From Xanthomonas sacchari (GTDB lineage: Bacteria; Pseudomonadota; Gammaproteobacteria; Xanthomonadales; Xanthomonadaceae), in the NCBI RefSeq assembly GCF_040529065.1, contig NZ_CP132343.1, positions 620,001 to 684,000 on the forward strand: a stretch of DNA of 64,000 bases. Direction: 5' to 3'. The translations under genes were made by a program, and so were the position numbers. Shown in pieces: positions 24,692 to 32,660 of this stretch (its first letter is position 1; every line of letters begins with the position of its first letter). Below the pieces are notes generated by a model. It had not been told where the DNA came from. It saw nothing but the letters and a program-made list of their open reading frames with translations, and ran no database searches.

Positions 24692-26062
24692 ATGACCGAT
24701 CCGTCCGCCCAGCCCGACCACCTGCAGCGCAGCCTCTCCAACCGCCACCTGCAGCTGATCGCGATCGGCGGGGCGATCGGCACCGGCCTGTTCATGGGCT
24801 CGGGCAAGACCATCAGCCTGGCCGGGCCGTCGATCCTGTTCGTGTACCTGATCATCGGCGTGATGCTGTTCTTTGTGATGCGCGCGATGGGCGAGCTGCT
24901 GCTGTCGAACCTGGAGTACAAGTCGTTCATCGACTTCTCCACCGATCTGCTGGGGCCCTGGGCCGGGTTCTTCTGCGGTTGGACCTACTGGTTCTGCTGG
25001 ATCATCACCGCCATCGCCGACGTGATCGCGATCGCCGCCTACGCGCAGTTCTGGTTCCCGACGCTGGCACCGTGGATCCCGGCGATGCTGTGCGTGCTGT
25101 TGCTGCTGGGGCTGAACCTGGTGACGGTGAAGCTGTTCGGCGAAATGGAATTCTGGTTCGCGCTGATCAAGATCGTGGCCATCTGCGCGCTGATCCTCAC
25201 CGGCGCCGGCCTGGTCGCCTGGGGATTCCAGTCGCCGTCCGGGCACGTGGCCTCGCTGGCCAACCTGTGGAACGACGGCGGCATGTTCCCGATGGGGCTG
25301 GGCGGGTTCTTCGCCGGCTTCCAGATCGCGGTGTTCGCCTTCGTCGGCATCGAGCTGGTCGGCACCACCGCCGCCGAGACCGCCGACCCGCGCCGTAACC
25401 TGCCCAAGGCGATCAACTCGATCCCGGTGCGCATCCTGGTGTTCTACGTGCTGGCGCTGGTCGCGATCATGGCGGTGACGCCGTGGCGCGAGGTGGTGCC
25501 GGGCAAGAGCCCGTTCGTGGAGCTGTTCGTGCTGGCCGGCGTGCCGGCCGCGGCCAGCCTGATCAACTTCGTGGTGCTGACCTCGGCCACGTCCTCGGCC
25601 AACAGCGGCATCTTCTCCACCAGCCGCATGCTCTACGGCCTGGCCGAGGAGCGCCACGCGCCGCGCGGTTTCGCCCGGCTCTCGCGTGCGGCGGTGCCGG
25701 CGCGCGGGCTGTTGTTCTCCTGCGCCTGCCTGCTCGGCGGCACCGTGCTGATGTACCTGATCCCGAACCTGGTCACCGCGTTCACCCTGGTCACCACCCT
25801 GGCCGCGGTGCTGTTCATGTTCGTCTGGTCGCTGATCCTCTGCGCCTACATCGCCTACCGGCGCAAGCGCCCGCAGCTGCATGCGGCCTCCGCGTTCAAG
25901 ATGCCCGGCGGCGTGGTCATGTGCTACGTGTGCCTGGCGTTCTTCGCCTTCGTGCTGGCGCTGCTGACCCTGCAGGCCGACACCCGCCAGGCGCTGTTCG
26001 CCAGCCCGGTGTGGTTCCTGCTGCTGGGCGTGGGCTACGCGTTGAAGCGCCGTAGTGCCTGA
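24692..26062 (+). CDS. cycA: CycA-type D-serine/D-alanine/glycine permease (APC family)
   Basis: 456 aa from ATG 24692. Amino acid-polyamine-organocation family, AAT subgroup: LQRSLSNRHLQLIAIGGAIGTGLFMGSGKTISLAGPSI is the family signature, with YKSFIDFSTDLLGPWAGFFCGWTYWFCWI and FAFVGIELVGTTAAETADPRRNLPKAI. Twelve membrane segments can be traced. The FxxGWTYWFCW and NRHLQLI pattern matches CycA best; a broader neutral amino-acid substrate range is possible. Proton symport across the inner membrane. Gene stands alone between terminators. Confidence 0.88.
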   Translation: MTDPSAQPDHLQRSLSNRHLQLIAIGGAIGTGLFMGSGKTISLAGPSILFVYLIIGVMLFFVMRAMGELLLSNLEYKSFIDFSTDLLGPWAGFFCGWTYWFCWIITAIADVIAIAAYAQFWFPTLAPWIPAMLCVLLLLGLNLVTVKLFGEMEFWFALIKIVAICALILTGAGLVAWGFQSPSGHVASLANLWNDGGMFPMGLGGFFAGFQIAVFAFVGIELVGTTAAETADPRRNLPKAINSIPVRILVFYVLALVAIMAVTPWREVVPGKSPFVELFVLAGVPAAASLINFVVLTSATSSANSGIFSTSRMLYGLAEERHAPRGFARLSRAAVPARGLLFSCACLLGGTVLMYLIPNLVTAFTLVTTLAAVLFMFVWSLILCAYIAYRRKRPQLHAASAFKMPGGVVMCYVCLAFFAFVLALLTLQADTRQALFASPVWFLLLGVGYALKRRSA

Positions 26063-26140
26063 ACCGGTGCGCGCGGCGGTCGTTGACGCTCCGCGCGCGC
26101 TGACGGATGCTCGCGGCCTTTCCTGCGCGAGCCCGTCCCG

Positions 26141-27061
26141 ATGATCACCATCCACCGCTTCGGCGGCACCTCCGATACGCCGGTGTGCTGGGTGGACCTG
26201 TGCCGGCCGAGCGAGGCGGAGCTGGCCGAGGTCGACGAGAAGGTCGGTTTCGCGGTGCCGACGCGCGCGGCCATCGGCGAGATCGAGTTCAGCAGCCGGG
26301 TGCGGGTGGAAGGCGAGGTGCTGTTCCTCAACGTGCCGCGCTTTCAGGACGAGGACGGGCCGACCGCGCCGCTCGGGTTCGCGGTGTCGCCGCGGGTGCT
26401 GGTGACCCAGCGCGAGCAGCCGATGGCCTCGCTGGATGCGGTGGCCGCGCAGCTGCAGCATAGCCCCTGCCGCAGCAGCGACGACCTGCTGCTGCGCCTG
26501 CTCGACGAACTGGTCGGGCGCCTGGCCGACCGCCTGGAAGCGCTGGAGGCGCAGATCACCGAAACCACGCGCGCGGCCTTCGCCAAGCCGCATGCGCGGC
26601 ACAAGTCGCGCCACCTGGAGCGGATGCTGCACGACGTCGGCGACATGGGCCGGCGCCTGGGCGGCATGCACAACGCCGGCCACGGTCTGCTGCGCGTGGC
26701 CACCTACCTGGACGACGCCGCGCCGGACTGGTTCGGCGAGGACGCGGCCAAGCGCATCGGTCTGTTGCACAAGGATCTGGCCACCCTGATCGAATTCGAG
26801 CAGCACCTGGACGACCGCATCGAGTTCCTGCTCGACAGCGTGCTGGGCATGATCAACGTCGACCAGAACAACGTGATGAAGGTGATGGCGGTGGCCTCGG
26901 TGGTCGGCATCCCGCCGACGGTGCTGGTCGGCATCTGGGGAATGAACTTCGCGCACATGCCCGAGCTGAAATGGCACGACGCCTACTACTGGGCGCTGGG
27001 CGTGATCGCGCTGAGCATGCTGTTGCCGCTGGCCTGGTTCCGCCGGCGCGGCTGGGTCTGA
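26141..27061 (+). CDS. CorA/ZntB-family divalent metal transporter
   Basis: 306 aa from ATG 26141. The long N-terminal cytoplasmic domain (~240 residues: WVDLCRPSEAELAEV, IGEIEFSSRVRVEGEVLFLNVP) includes the stalk helix EFEQHLDDRIEFLLDSVLGMINVDQNNVMKVMAVASVV. Two C-terminal membrane helices flank the pore signature GMN at 267-269 (in IWGMNF), the feature that defines the family. The loop after it (AHMPELKW) has the acidic residue position used for cation selection. Whether Mg, Co, Ni or Zn (ZntB subtype) cannot be decided. Pentamer in the inner membrane. Confidence 0.9.
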   Translation: MITIHRFGGTSDTPVCWVDLCRPSEAELAEVDEKVGFAVPTRAAIGEIEFSSRVRVEGEVLFLNVPRFQDEDGPTAPLGFAVSPRVLVTQREQPMASLDAVAAQLQHSPCRSSDDLLLRLLDELVGRLADRLEALEAQITETTRAAFAKPHARHKSRHLERMLHDVGDMGRRLGGMHNAGHGLLRVATYLDDAAPDWFGEDAAKRIGLLHKDLATLIEFEQHLDDRIEFLLDSVLGMINVDQNNVMKVMAVASVVGIPPTVLVGIWGMNFAHMPELKWHDAYYWALGVIALSMLLPLAWFRRRGWV

Positions 27062-27070
27062 GCCAGCCGC

Positions 27071-27088
27071 GCACGGCGCAGGCCGTGC
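27071..27088. terminator. Short hairpin between convergent genes
   Basis: GCACGGC (27071-27077) and GCCGTGC (27082-27088) with a 4-nt loop lie in the 30 bp between the CorA-type gene and the minus-strand gene at 27092. Confidence 0.5.
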
Positions 27089-27091
27089 AGG

Positions 27092-27451
27092 TCACGCCGC
27101 CAGGCTGTCGGCCTCGGCGGCGTCCTCCTCCCGGTCGCTTTCCTCGCCGCTGACGTGCTGCACCGCGGCGATATCCCACGACACCGTGTCCGGATCGATC
27201 AGGGCGTGGATCGCCGCGCCCTGCAGTTCGCGCATCAGCCGCCGTGCCGACGCGGTGCCGTGCGCCACGCTGTCCCACAGCACCATGTCGACCACGCTGC
27301 CGTCGCGGCGGCGGGCGATGCGCCGCGAGCGGAAGCCGGGCTGGCGCTGCAGCCAGGCATCGACCTCTGCGTTGGCGCGCAGGAAGGTGCGCCAGGTGCA
27401 GTCGAGCAGGCGGAAGGTGGCGATTTCCAGGGCTTCGGTATGGGGATGCAT
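27092..27451 (-). CDS. Small ABM-like (dimeric alpha/beta-barrel) protein
   Basis: 119 aa from ATG 27451; the ribosome binding site (GCAGGAGAG read on the minus strand) decides this start over the longer frame to 27706. The pattern ALEIATFRLLDCTWRTFLRANAEVDAWLQRQPGFRSRRIARR, then VDMVLWDS and ASARRLMRELQGAAIHALID fits the antibiotic-biosynthesis-monooxygenase/ferredoxin-like fold (beta-strand ending in a W-D-S exit, then helix). An acidic tail (EESDREEDAAEAD) is unusual. No catalytic residues can be assigned. Divergent from an AraC regulator gene 302 bp away, which may control it. Confidence 0.65.
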   Translation of the reverse strand: MHPHTEALEIATFRLLDCTWRTFLRANAEVDAWLQRQPGFRSRRIARRRDGSVVDMVLWDSVAHGTASARRLMRELQGAAIHALIDPDTVSWDIAAVQHVSGEESDREEDAAEADSLAA

Positions 27452-27656
27452 CGGTCTCTCCTGCGGTCTGCGTCGCCCGCATGGCACGCTGGCGGCGACG
27501 CGACAGCGCGACGAGGGGCATGGGGAAGGGACAGGGCCGTACGGCTGGAACAGGCGGGCGGGGGCGGGCGTTCCGGAGCGGCGCCGGTAGGGGAACCGGC
27601 CGATATAGGATGCTGGCCCGCGCCGCGGGCGCGTTAGCGCGATCCAACGGAATTCT

Positions 27657-27715
27657 TGTACGATCCTGCAAGCCGCGTCGCGCCGTGGTCCGCGCCGGCG
27701 CAGCATCGTGCAAGC
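27657..27715. promoter_or_regulatory. Candidate direct repeat upstream of AraC gene
   Basis: CGATCCTGCAAGC (27661-27673) recurs imperfectly as CATCGTGCAAGC (27704-27715), about 43 bp apart, in the 302-bp divergent interval 27452-27753. Direct repeats of this size are the usual architecture of AraC-family operators. Nothing else is visible in that interval. Confidence 0.4.
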
Positions 27716-27753
27716 TTGCCTTCCTCCTTTCGCACGCTACGGCGCCTTTGCCG

Positions 27754-28653
27754 ATGACCGCGCTCGCCCACCGCTACCAGGAAATGGCCGCCCTGGTTGC
27801 CCGATTGGCCACGCCCGATGGCGACCACGAGACCGCTATCGAGGGCTTCTTCTGTTCCTACCGCTCCGCGCCGTCGCCGAAGACGCACACCGCGCAGTGG
27901 CCTGTCTTCGCGCTGGTATTGCAGGGCGAGAAGTGCCTGACCCTGGGCAACGAGGAGTACCGCTACGGCGTCGGCACCTTTCTGCTGGTGACGCTGGATC
28001 TGCCTGTGGTCTCGCGCATCACCCAGGCCAGCCCGGAACAGCCGCTGCTGGGCGTGGGCATGTCGATCCGGCCGGACCGGCTGCGCGAACTGCTCGAGCG
28101 GATTCCGTTGCCGCCGCAGGTCGGCGCCGAACGCCCGCGCGGGGTGTCGGTCAACACCGCCTGCCCGGACCTGCTGGACGCCACGCTGCGCATGCTGCGG
28201 CTGCTGGAACGTCCGGCCGACATCGCGGCGATGGCGCCGCTGATCGAACAGGAGATCCTGTATCGCCTGCTGGTCGGACCATGCGGGCCGAACCTGCTGC
28301 GCATCGCCCAGGAGGACAGCCCCAGCAACCGCATCGCCAAGGCCATCGCCTGGTTGCGCCAGCACTACGCCGAACCGCTGCGGATCGAGGACCTGGCGCG
28401 CCAGGTCAACATGAGCGTGTCCTCGCTGCATCACCATTTCAGCGCGGTCGCGGCGATGACGCCGTTGCAGTACCAGAAGCAGTTGCGTCTGCGCGAGGCG
28501 CGGCGGCTGATGGTGGTCGAACGCATGGACGTGGGCGCCGCCGGCTACCGCGTCGGCTACCAGAGTCCATCGCAGTTCAGTCGCGAATACAGCCGGCTGT
28601 ACGGACGTTCGCCGCGCAGCGACCTGGCCGAGCAGCTGGGCCTAGCTGGCTGA
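27754..28653 (+). CDS. AraC-family transcriptional regulator (AraC_N type)
   Basis: 299 aa from ATG 27754. The N-terminal half matches the AraC_N ligand domain (IEGFFCSYRSAPSPKTHTAQWPVFALVLQGEKCLTLGNEEYRYGVGTFLLVTLDLPVVSRI). The C-terminal double HTH is clear: RIAKAIAWLRQHYAEPLRIEDLARQVNMSVSSLHHHFSAV and RLMVVERMDVGAAGYRVGYQSPSQFSREYSRLYG. Regulators of this subgroup typically control neighbouring aldo/keto reductase or dehydrogenase genes; the only neighbour here is the ABM-like gene. Full length for the family. Confidence 0.9.
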   Translation: MTALAHRYQEMAALVARLATPDGDHETAIEGFFCSYRSAPSPKTHTAQWPVFALVLQGEKCLTLGNEEYRYGVGTFLLVTLDLPVVSRITQASPEQPLLGVGMSIRPDRLRELLERIPLPPQVGAERPRGVSVNTACPDLLDATLRMLRLLERPADIAAMAPLIEQEILYRLLVGPCGPNLLRIAQEDSPSNRIAKAIAWLRQHYAEPLRIEDLARQVNMSVSSLHHHFSAVAAMTPLQYQKQLRLREARRLMVVERMDVGAAGYRVGYQSPSQFSREYSRLYGRSPRSDLAEQLGLAG

Positions 28654-28745
28654 GCGTTACTGGTACTGCGCGGGCCGCCTTGCGCATCTGACGTGCCGCT
28701 GCGTGATCGACGACAGCGCATCGCGCATCAATTCGAAGCGCGTGT

Positions 28746-28814
28746 CGTAGGAGCGGCTTCAGCCGCGACGGGCTTTACCGGGAACGCTCCGTCGCGGCTG
28801 AAGCCGCTCCTACG
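28746..28814. repeat. REP-like palindrome, two arms (type A)
   Basis: The unit GTAGGAGCGGCTTCAGCCGC plus GACGG (28747-28771) is followed after 17 bp by its exact reverse complement (28789-28813), giving a long hairpin. Copies recur at 31565, 31719-31781, 53306 and 53363. Extragenic, downstream of the AraC gene. Confidence 0.85.
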
Positions 28815-28936
28815 GAGCAAGCTGCATGCGGCGTGCGTGTCGTGGGATCGGATGATGCGAGGGGCGCTGCAGACAGCGCGGCATTTTGCCTATGTACCCG
28901 CGCAGGACCGCTGCGGTCCTGCACGGGCGGTAAGCA

Positions 28937-29410
28937 CTACTGCAGTTGCTTGAGCCGCGCGACGATCTCCTGCGCGTGGCGCTCGATCAGGCCTTCGGAG
29001 GTGCCCCAGGCGGTGCTGTTGGTCGACTCCACATCGAACTGCGCGGCGGTCTTGCCGTTGGCATCGGCGACGCTGATGCGGCTCTTGATCTTGTCGCGCC
29101 CGGCCATGATGCCGGCCCAGAAGCGCGCGCCATTGCTGCGCATGTAGTAGTGATCGATGACGATGGTCATCTTGCGCGCATTGGCCTGGCCCTGTGTGCC
29201 GTGCAGGTGCGCCGCGTCCAGTTGCGCGTCTAGCTGGCGGCGGAACATGGCCAGACTTTCGGCATCGGTGTCGTCGTTGCCGGTGAGCTGGTACCAGTAG
29301 GTTTCGGCGGTGGTCGCCTTGTAGCTCTGGTGCACCACGCTGTTGGTCGCACAGCCGGTCGCCAGCAACATCACGCTCAGCAGCGCGAGCGTTTTCCATT
29401 GCAGTTTCAT
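28937..29410 (-). CDS. Small lipoprotein, DUF4410-like
   Basis: 157 aa from ATG 29410 with AGGAGAG just upstream. The signal peptide ends in a lipobox (LLATGC, lipidated Cys ~20). The mature part has the order YKATTAETYWYQLTG, RKMTIVIDHYYMRSNGARFWAGIMAGRDKIKSRISV and a helical end (LIERHAQEIVARLKQLQ). The small-residue-rich MRSNGARFWAGIMAGRDKI segment followed by a strand resembles DUF4410-type envelope lipoproteins; this is a pattern judgement. Likely periplasmic or outer-membrane anchored; function unknown. It may be co-transcribed with the pheC-like gene upstream (83 bp gap). Confidence 0.65.
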   Translation of the reverse strand: MKLQWKTLALLSVMLLATGCATNSVVHQSYKATTAETYWYQLTGNDDTDAESLAMFRRQLDAQLDAAHLHGTQGQANARKMTIVIDHYYMRSNGARFWAGIMAGRDKIKSRISVADANGKTAAQFDVESTNSTAWGTSEGLIERHAQEIVARLKQLQ

Positions 29411-29493
29411 GCTCTCTCCTTGTTGGGTCTCCATGCCGGGGCGAACGCCGCCGGCCGCGCAGCATAGCGGCTGCGCGCGGGCAGGCGGTAGGT

Positions 29494-30285
29494 TCAGGGG
29501 ATTGGTTCCGGATCGCCCAGCCACGCCGCCACGATCCGTGCATAGGCGCCGCTGGCCTTGCTCAGGTGCAGCCACTGGTCGACGTAGGCCTTCCAGGCCA
29601 TGTCGTCGCGCGGCAGCAGGAACGCCTTCTCGCTGTACTGCAGCGGCCGCTGCGGCGCCACCGCGCACAGACCGGGCACCTGGCGCTGCTGGAAGCGCGC
29701 CTCGGAGGCGTCGGTGATCATGACGTCGGCGCGGCCCTCGCGCAGGTCGCGGAAGATGGCGGGGTTGTCGTCGGACAGCAGCAGTTGCGCATGCGGCAGT
29801 TCGCGGCGGGCGAACGCCTCGTTGGTGCCGCCGCGCGGTTCGATCACCCGCACCTCGGGGCGGTCGATCTGGGCGATGTCGCGGTAGCGCGCCTGGTCGA
29901 CGCAGCGCACCAGCGGGATCTTGCCGTCGACCTCCAGCACCGCACTGAACCACGCCTGGCGTTGCCGCGGCAGCGAGACCGAGATGCCGCCGACGGCGAT
30001 GTCGCAGCGGTCGGCGTGCAGGTCCGGCAGCAGCGTCGGCCAGCGCGTCGGTACCCATTGCAGCGTGACCTCCAGGCTGTCGGCCAGCGATTGCGCCAGG
30101 GCGATGTCGATGCCTTCGTAGGTGCCGTCGCTGCGCAGGCGGCTGTAGGGCGCGTAGTCGCCGGTGGTGCACACGCGCAGCACGCCGCGTTGCAGGACGC
30201 TGTCCAGGTGCGAGGGCGCGGCGTACGCGGGCAGCGCCAGCGCCAGCGCGGCGCCGAGCAGGGCGGTGGCCAGGCGTCGGGTCAT
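29494..30285 (-). CDS. pheC: Periplasmic cyclohexadienyl dehydratase (PheC-like)
   Basis: 263 aa from ATG 30285 with signal peptide MTRRLATALLGAALALALPAYA. The fold is that of extracellular solute-binding proteins, but the sequence follows Pseudomonas PheC closely in key stretches: GVLRVCTTGDYAPYS, PTRWPTLLPDLHADRCDIAVGGISV, EPRGGTNEAFARREL (149-163), DNPAIFRDLREGRADVMITDASEAR, LCAVAP, EKAFLLPRDD and VDQWLH. PheC converts prephenate to phenylpyruvate and arogenate to phenylalanine in the periplasm. Automatic annotation would call this an ABC transporter binding protein; the missing permease genes nearby also argue for the enzyme. Recognised by memory of the family, not by search. Confidence 0.78.
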   Translation of the reverse strand: MTRRLATALLGAALALALPAYAAPSHLDSVLQRGVLRVCTTGDYAPYSRLRSDGTYEGIDIALAQSLADSLEVTLQWVPTRWPTLLPDLHADRCDIAVGGISVSLPRQRQAWFSAVLEVDGKIPLVRCVDQARYRDIAQIDRPEVRVIEPRGGTNEAFARRELPHAQLLLSDDNPAIFRDLREGRADVMITDASEARFQQRQVPGLCAVAPQRPLQYSEKAFLLPRDDMAWKAYVDQWLHLSKASGAYARIVAAWLGDPEPIP

Positions 30286-30555
30286 GCGGTTCTCCTGCGG
30301 CAGGGCGGGCGTCGGGGCCCGCTGGCTGTACGCCGGCTGTCGCGCCGGCCGGGCGCGTCACCTTAGCCGGTTTCCTCATGCGCCGACGCAATCCCTGGCG
30401 CGACAAGGCCTTGCGTGTCCGCAGCGGCGGCAGGTGGCGGCGTGTCGCGGCCCGCCGCGCGCGGCGGCACGCGCCGGCAACGGAACTCCCGGCACGCTGT
30501 ACCGGTCCGTCCCCCACATTCGCCCCAGCCGCCTGCCCATGGATCCTCGACCGTC

Positions 30556-31542
30556 GTGACCGCCCTCCCTGCGCAAGACCGTTGGCTGCAGCTGTGGGCG
30601 GCACTGGCGACCGCGATGATCCTGGCCTTGCTGGGGCGCCTGCTGTGGGGCGCGCCGTCGGCGCCGCCGCGCGCGGCGGCCGAGGATGCGCTGCGCCTGG
30701 TGTTCCTGCCGCGGCAGCCGGCGCGTCGCGCGCCGGTCCCGCCGCTGGCCTCCACGCGTGCGCCAGCGACGGCCGCGCGGATGCCGGCCGCGGCGCGGCA
30801 ACCGCACGCCGCTCCCGCGCCGACTTCCTCGTCGACGCCGCCCGCGCCCGCTGCGGCTGCCACCGGCATGGCGGCGACGCTCTACACCGGCGATGGCCAT
30901 CCGCGCCTGCCCGATGGGGTGGCGGTGGATCCGTTCGCGCAGGCGCAGGGCACGCCGCCGGGGACGCTCAATCCGCGCGATGTCGCCAAGTCCAAGCGCC
31001 TGCTCGAGCGACCCAATCCGATCGACTATCGGTCCACCCGCTTCGACAAGGACTGGGCCAGCGACGGCACCCTCGGCGACGTTGCCGTGCAGGGCATCAA
31101 CCGCGCGATCAAGCAACTGTTGCCCAAGAACACGCACCAGTCGGCGGTGGCGCGGCCGCCGCCGGACGTGCGGTTCAATCCGGCGCTGCACGAACGCCCC
31201 AGCGACCTCGGCAGCGAGGCGACTGGCGATGCCTACAAGGCCGCCCCGATCGCGTTCGAGAAGGCACCCGGGCTGGACGGCGAAGCCAGCCGGCGGATTC
31301 GCCAGGCCCTGGCCGACCTGCAGCAACGGCGCGGCGCCTGCCCGGCGGCACAGCGCGAGCGCCTGCTGACGCCGGTGCGCGAGCACCTGGACGCGTTGCT
31401 GCACGTGGAAACCGCAATGGCCAAGGGCGCCGATCCGATCCGCGCGCAGCAACTGCTGCCGCGCGCGGCCGACAGCGCCTACGACCTGGCGCGGCGCGCG
31501 CTGTGGTATGCCGACCAGAAACTGGCGGCGTGTGCGCCGTAG
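30556..31542 (+). CDS. Membrane-anchored Pro/Ala-rich protein, unknown function
   Basis: 328 aa from GTG 30556, which places a membrane anchor at ~10-28 (WLQLWAALATAMILALLGRLLWG) right at the N-terminus. A disordered Pro/Ala/Arg-rich region (~30-115) precedes a conserved-looking domain: DPFAQAQGTPPGTLNPRDVAKSKRLLERPNPIDYRSTRFDKDWASDG, then DVAVQGINRAIKQLLP and a C-terminal four-helix-like part with cysteines (RRGACPAA, LAACAP). The RSTRFDKDWASDGT segment looks constrained. I recall such proteins as Xanthomonas hypotheticals only. Topology suggests one anchor with the bulk in the periplasm. Confidence 0.65.
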   Translation: MTALPAQDRWLQLWAALATAMILALLGRLLWGAPSAPPRAAAEDALRLVFLPRQPARRAPVPPLASTRAPATAARMPAAARQPHAAPAPTSSSTPPAPAAAATGMAATLYTGDGHPRLPDGVAVDPFAQAQGTPPGTLNPRDVAKSKRLLERPNPIDYRSTRFDKDWASDGTLGDVAVQGINRAIKQLLPKNTHQSAVARPPPDVRFNPALHERPSDLGSEATGDAYKAAPIAFEKAPGLDGEASRRIRQALADLQQRRGACPAAQRERLLTPVREHLDALLHVETAMAKGADPIRAQQLLPRAADSAYDLARRALWYADQKLAACAP

Positions 31543-31564
31543 GCGGTGATTCGAGCTTGGCAGC

Positions 31565-31781
31565 GTCGCGGCTGAAGCCGCTCCTACGGGTGTGCTGCCC
31601 TCGGGTTGTCGGAGGCGCTCTTCAGCCGCGCAGGCGGAGGATGCGGTGTATTCGACCTTGGCAGCCGTCGGGACTGAAGTCCCCCCCACAGTGCACCCAG
31701 CCAGCTTGCCGGATGTCTGTAGGAGCGGCTTCAGCCGCGATGGCTTTCCCGATAAAGCATCGCGGCTGAAGCCGCTCCTAC
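31565..31781. repeat. REP-like elements (type A single arm and full hairpin)
   Basis: A single inverted arm at 31565-31589 and a complete two-armed unit at 31719-31741 / 31759-31781 fall in the 337-bp interval 31543-31879. Between them (31667-31690) is an arm of the second repeat type (GTCGGGACTGAAGTCCCCCC). The rest of the interval holds only the presumed promoter of the next gene. Confidence 0.82.
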
Positions 31782-31879
31782 GAGGGTGCGCTGTCGGACA
31801 GCGCGCCGAACCCCTCCATCACCCGCCTCGACATGCGCTGCGCGATGATGCGCGCCCGCCCCATCCGAGCGTGTCGCCG

Positions 31880-32653
31880 ATGTCGCTTGCCCGTGCCGCG
31901 CTGTGCCTGCTGCTGTGCTGCGGCGTCGCCGCCGGCGCGTCCGCGCGCACGGTGTACCGCTGCGTGCGCGATGGCACGGTCAGCCTGGCCACCGCACCGG
32001 AACCGGGCTCGCGCTGCACGCCGAAGGAGCTGGACGATGCGGCGATCGCCACACCCAACCTGTGGGGCAACCTGGGCGTGTTCAGCGGCACCCTGTACGA
32101 GCGCGAGCAGGATGGGCGGTTGGTCTACTCCACGCGCAACCTGCCGGGCTCGCGGCCCTACCTGCGCTTCACTGCGGTGACGCCGCCCGGGGAGAGCGCG
32201 CATCCCGGCCTGGGCAAGCTCGGGGCGCCGCAACTGCAGGCGCATGCCAAACAGTTCCGCGCCGCGGCGCGCGCCACCGGGGTGGACGAGCCGTGGCTGC
32301 GCGCGATCGCGCATGCCGAGAGCGGCTTCGACGCCGCCGCGGTGTCGCCCAAGGGTGCGCAGGGGGTCATGCAATTGTTGCCGGAGGTGGCCAAGGAATA
32401 CGGCGTGCGCGATCCGTTCGCGGCCGACCAGTCCATCGACGGCGGCGCACGCTACATGCGTGCGCTGCTGCGTCGCTATGGTGGCGATCGGGTGCTGGCC
32501 GCAGCCGCCTACAACGCCGGCATCGGCACGGTGACGCGTTACGGCGGCGTGCCGCCGTACGCGGAGACCCGCGAGTACATCGACAAGGTGATGGCGCTGT
32601 ACCAGCGCTATCGCACCGCGATGGGCATCGCCGTGGAAACGCCGGCGCAGTAG
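31880..32653 (+). CDS. Lytic transglycosylase (SLT/GH23) with N-terminal DUF4124-like region
   Basis: 257 aa from ATG 31880 with signal peptide (MSLARAALCLLLCCGVAAGASA). Residues ~24-45 (TVYRCVRDGTVSLATAPEPGSRCTP) resemble the DUF4124 module. The catalytic SLT domain starts near 128: AIAHAESGFDAAAVSPKGAQGVMQLLP with catalytic E147, then DPFAADQSIDGGARYMRALLRRYGGDRVLAAAAYNAG and PPYAETREYIDKVMALYQRY. It cleaves peptidoglycan glycan strands with formation of 1,6-anhydro ends. The start was chosen for the signal peptide; an upstream frame to 31592 runs through REP sequence. Its stop is 7 bp from that of the convergent M28-like gene. Confidence 0.9.
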   Translation: MSLARAALCLLLCCGVAAGASARTVYRCVRDGTVSLATAPEPGSRCTPKELDDAAIATPNLWGNLGVFSGTLYEREQDGRLVYSTRNLPGSRPYLRFTAVTPPGESAHPGLGKLGAPQLQAHAKQFRAAARATGVDEPWLRAIAHAESGFDAAAVSPKGAQGVMQLLPEVAKEYGVRDPFAADQSIDGGARYMRALLRRYGGDRVLAAAAYNAGIGTVTRYGGVPPYAETREYIDKVMALYQRYRTAMGIAVETPAQ

Positions 32654-32660
32654 CGCGGCG

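Noticed and set aside
27244-27753. Long plus-strand extension of the AraC gene
   Set aside because: Upstream part is Arg/Cys-rich, overlaps the ABM-like gene on the other strand, and the AraC_N domain starts shortly after ATG 27754.
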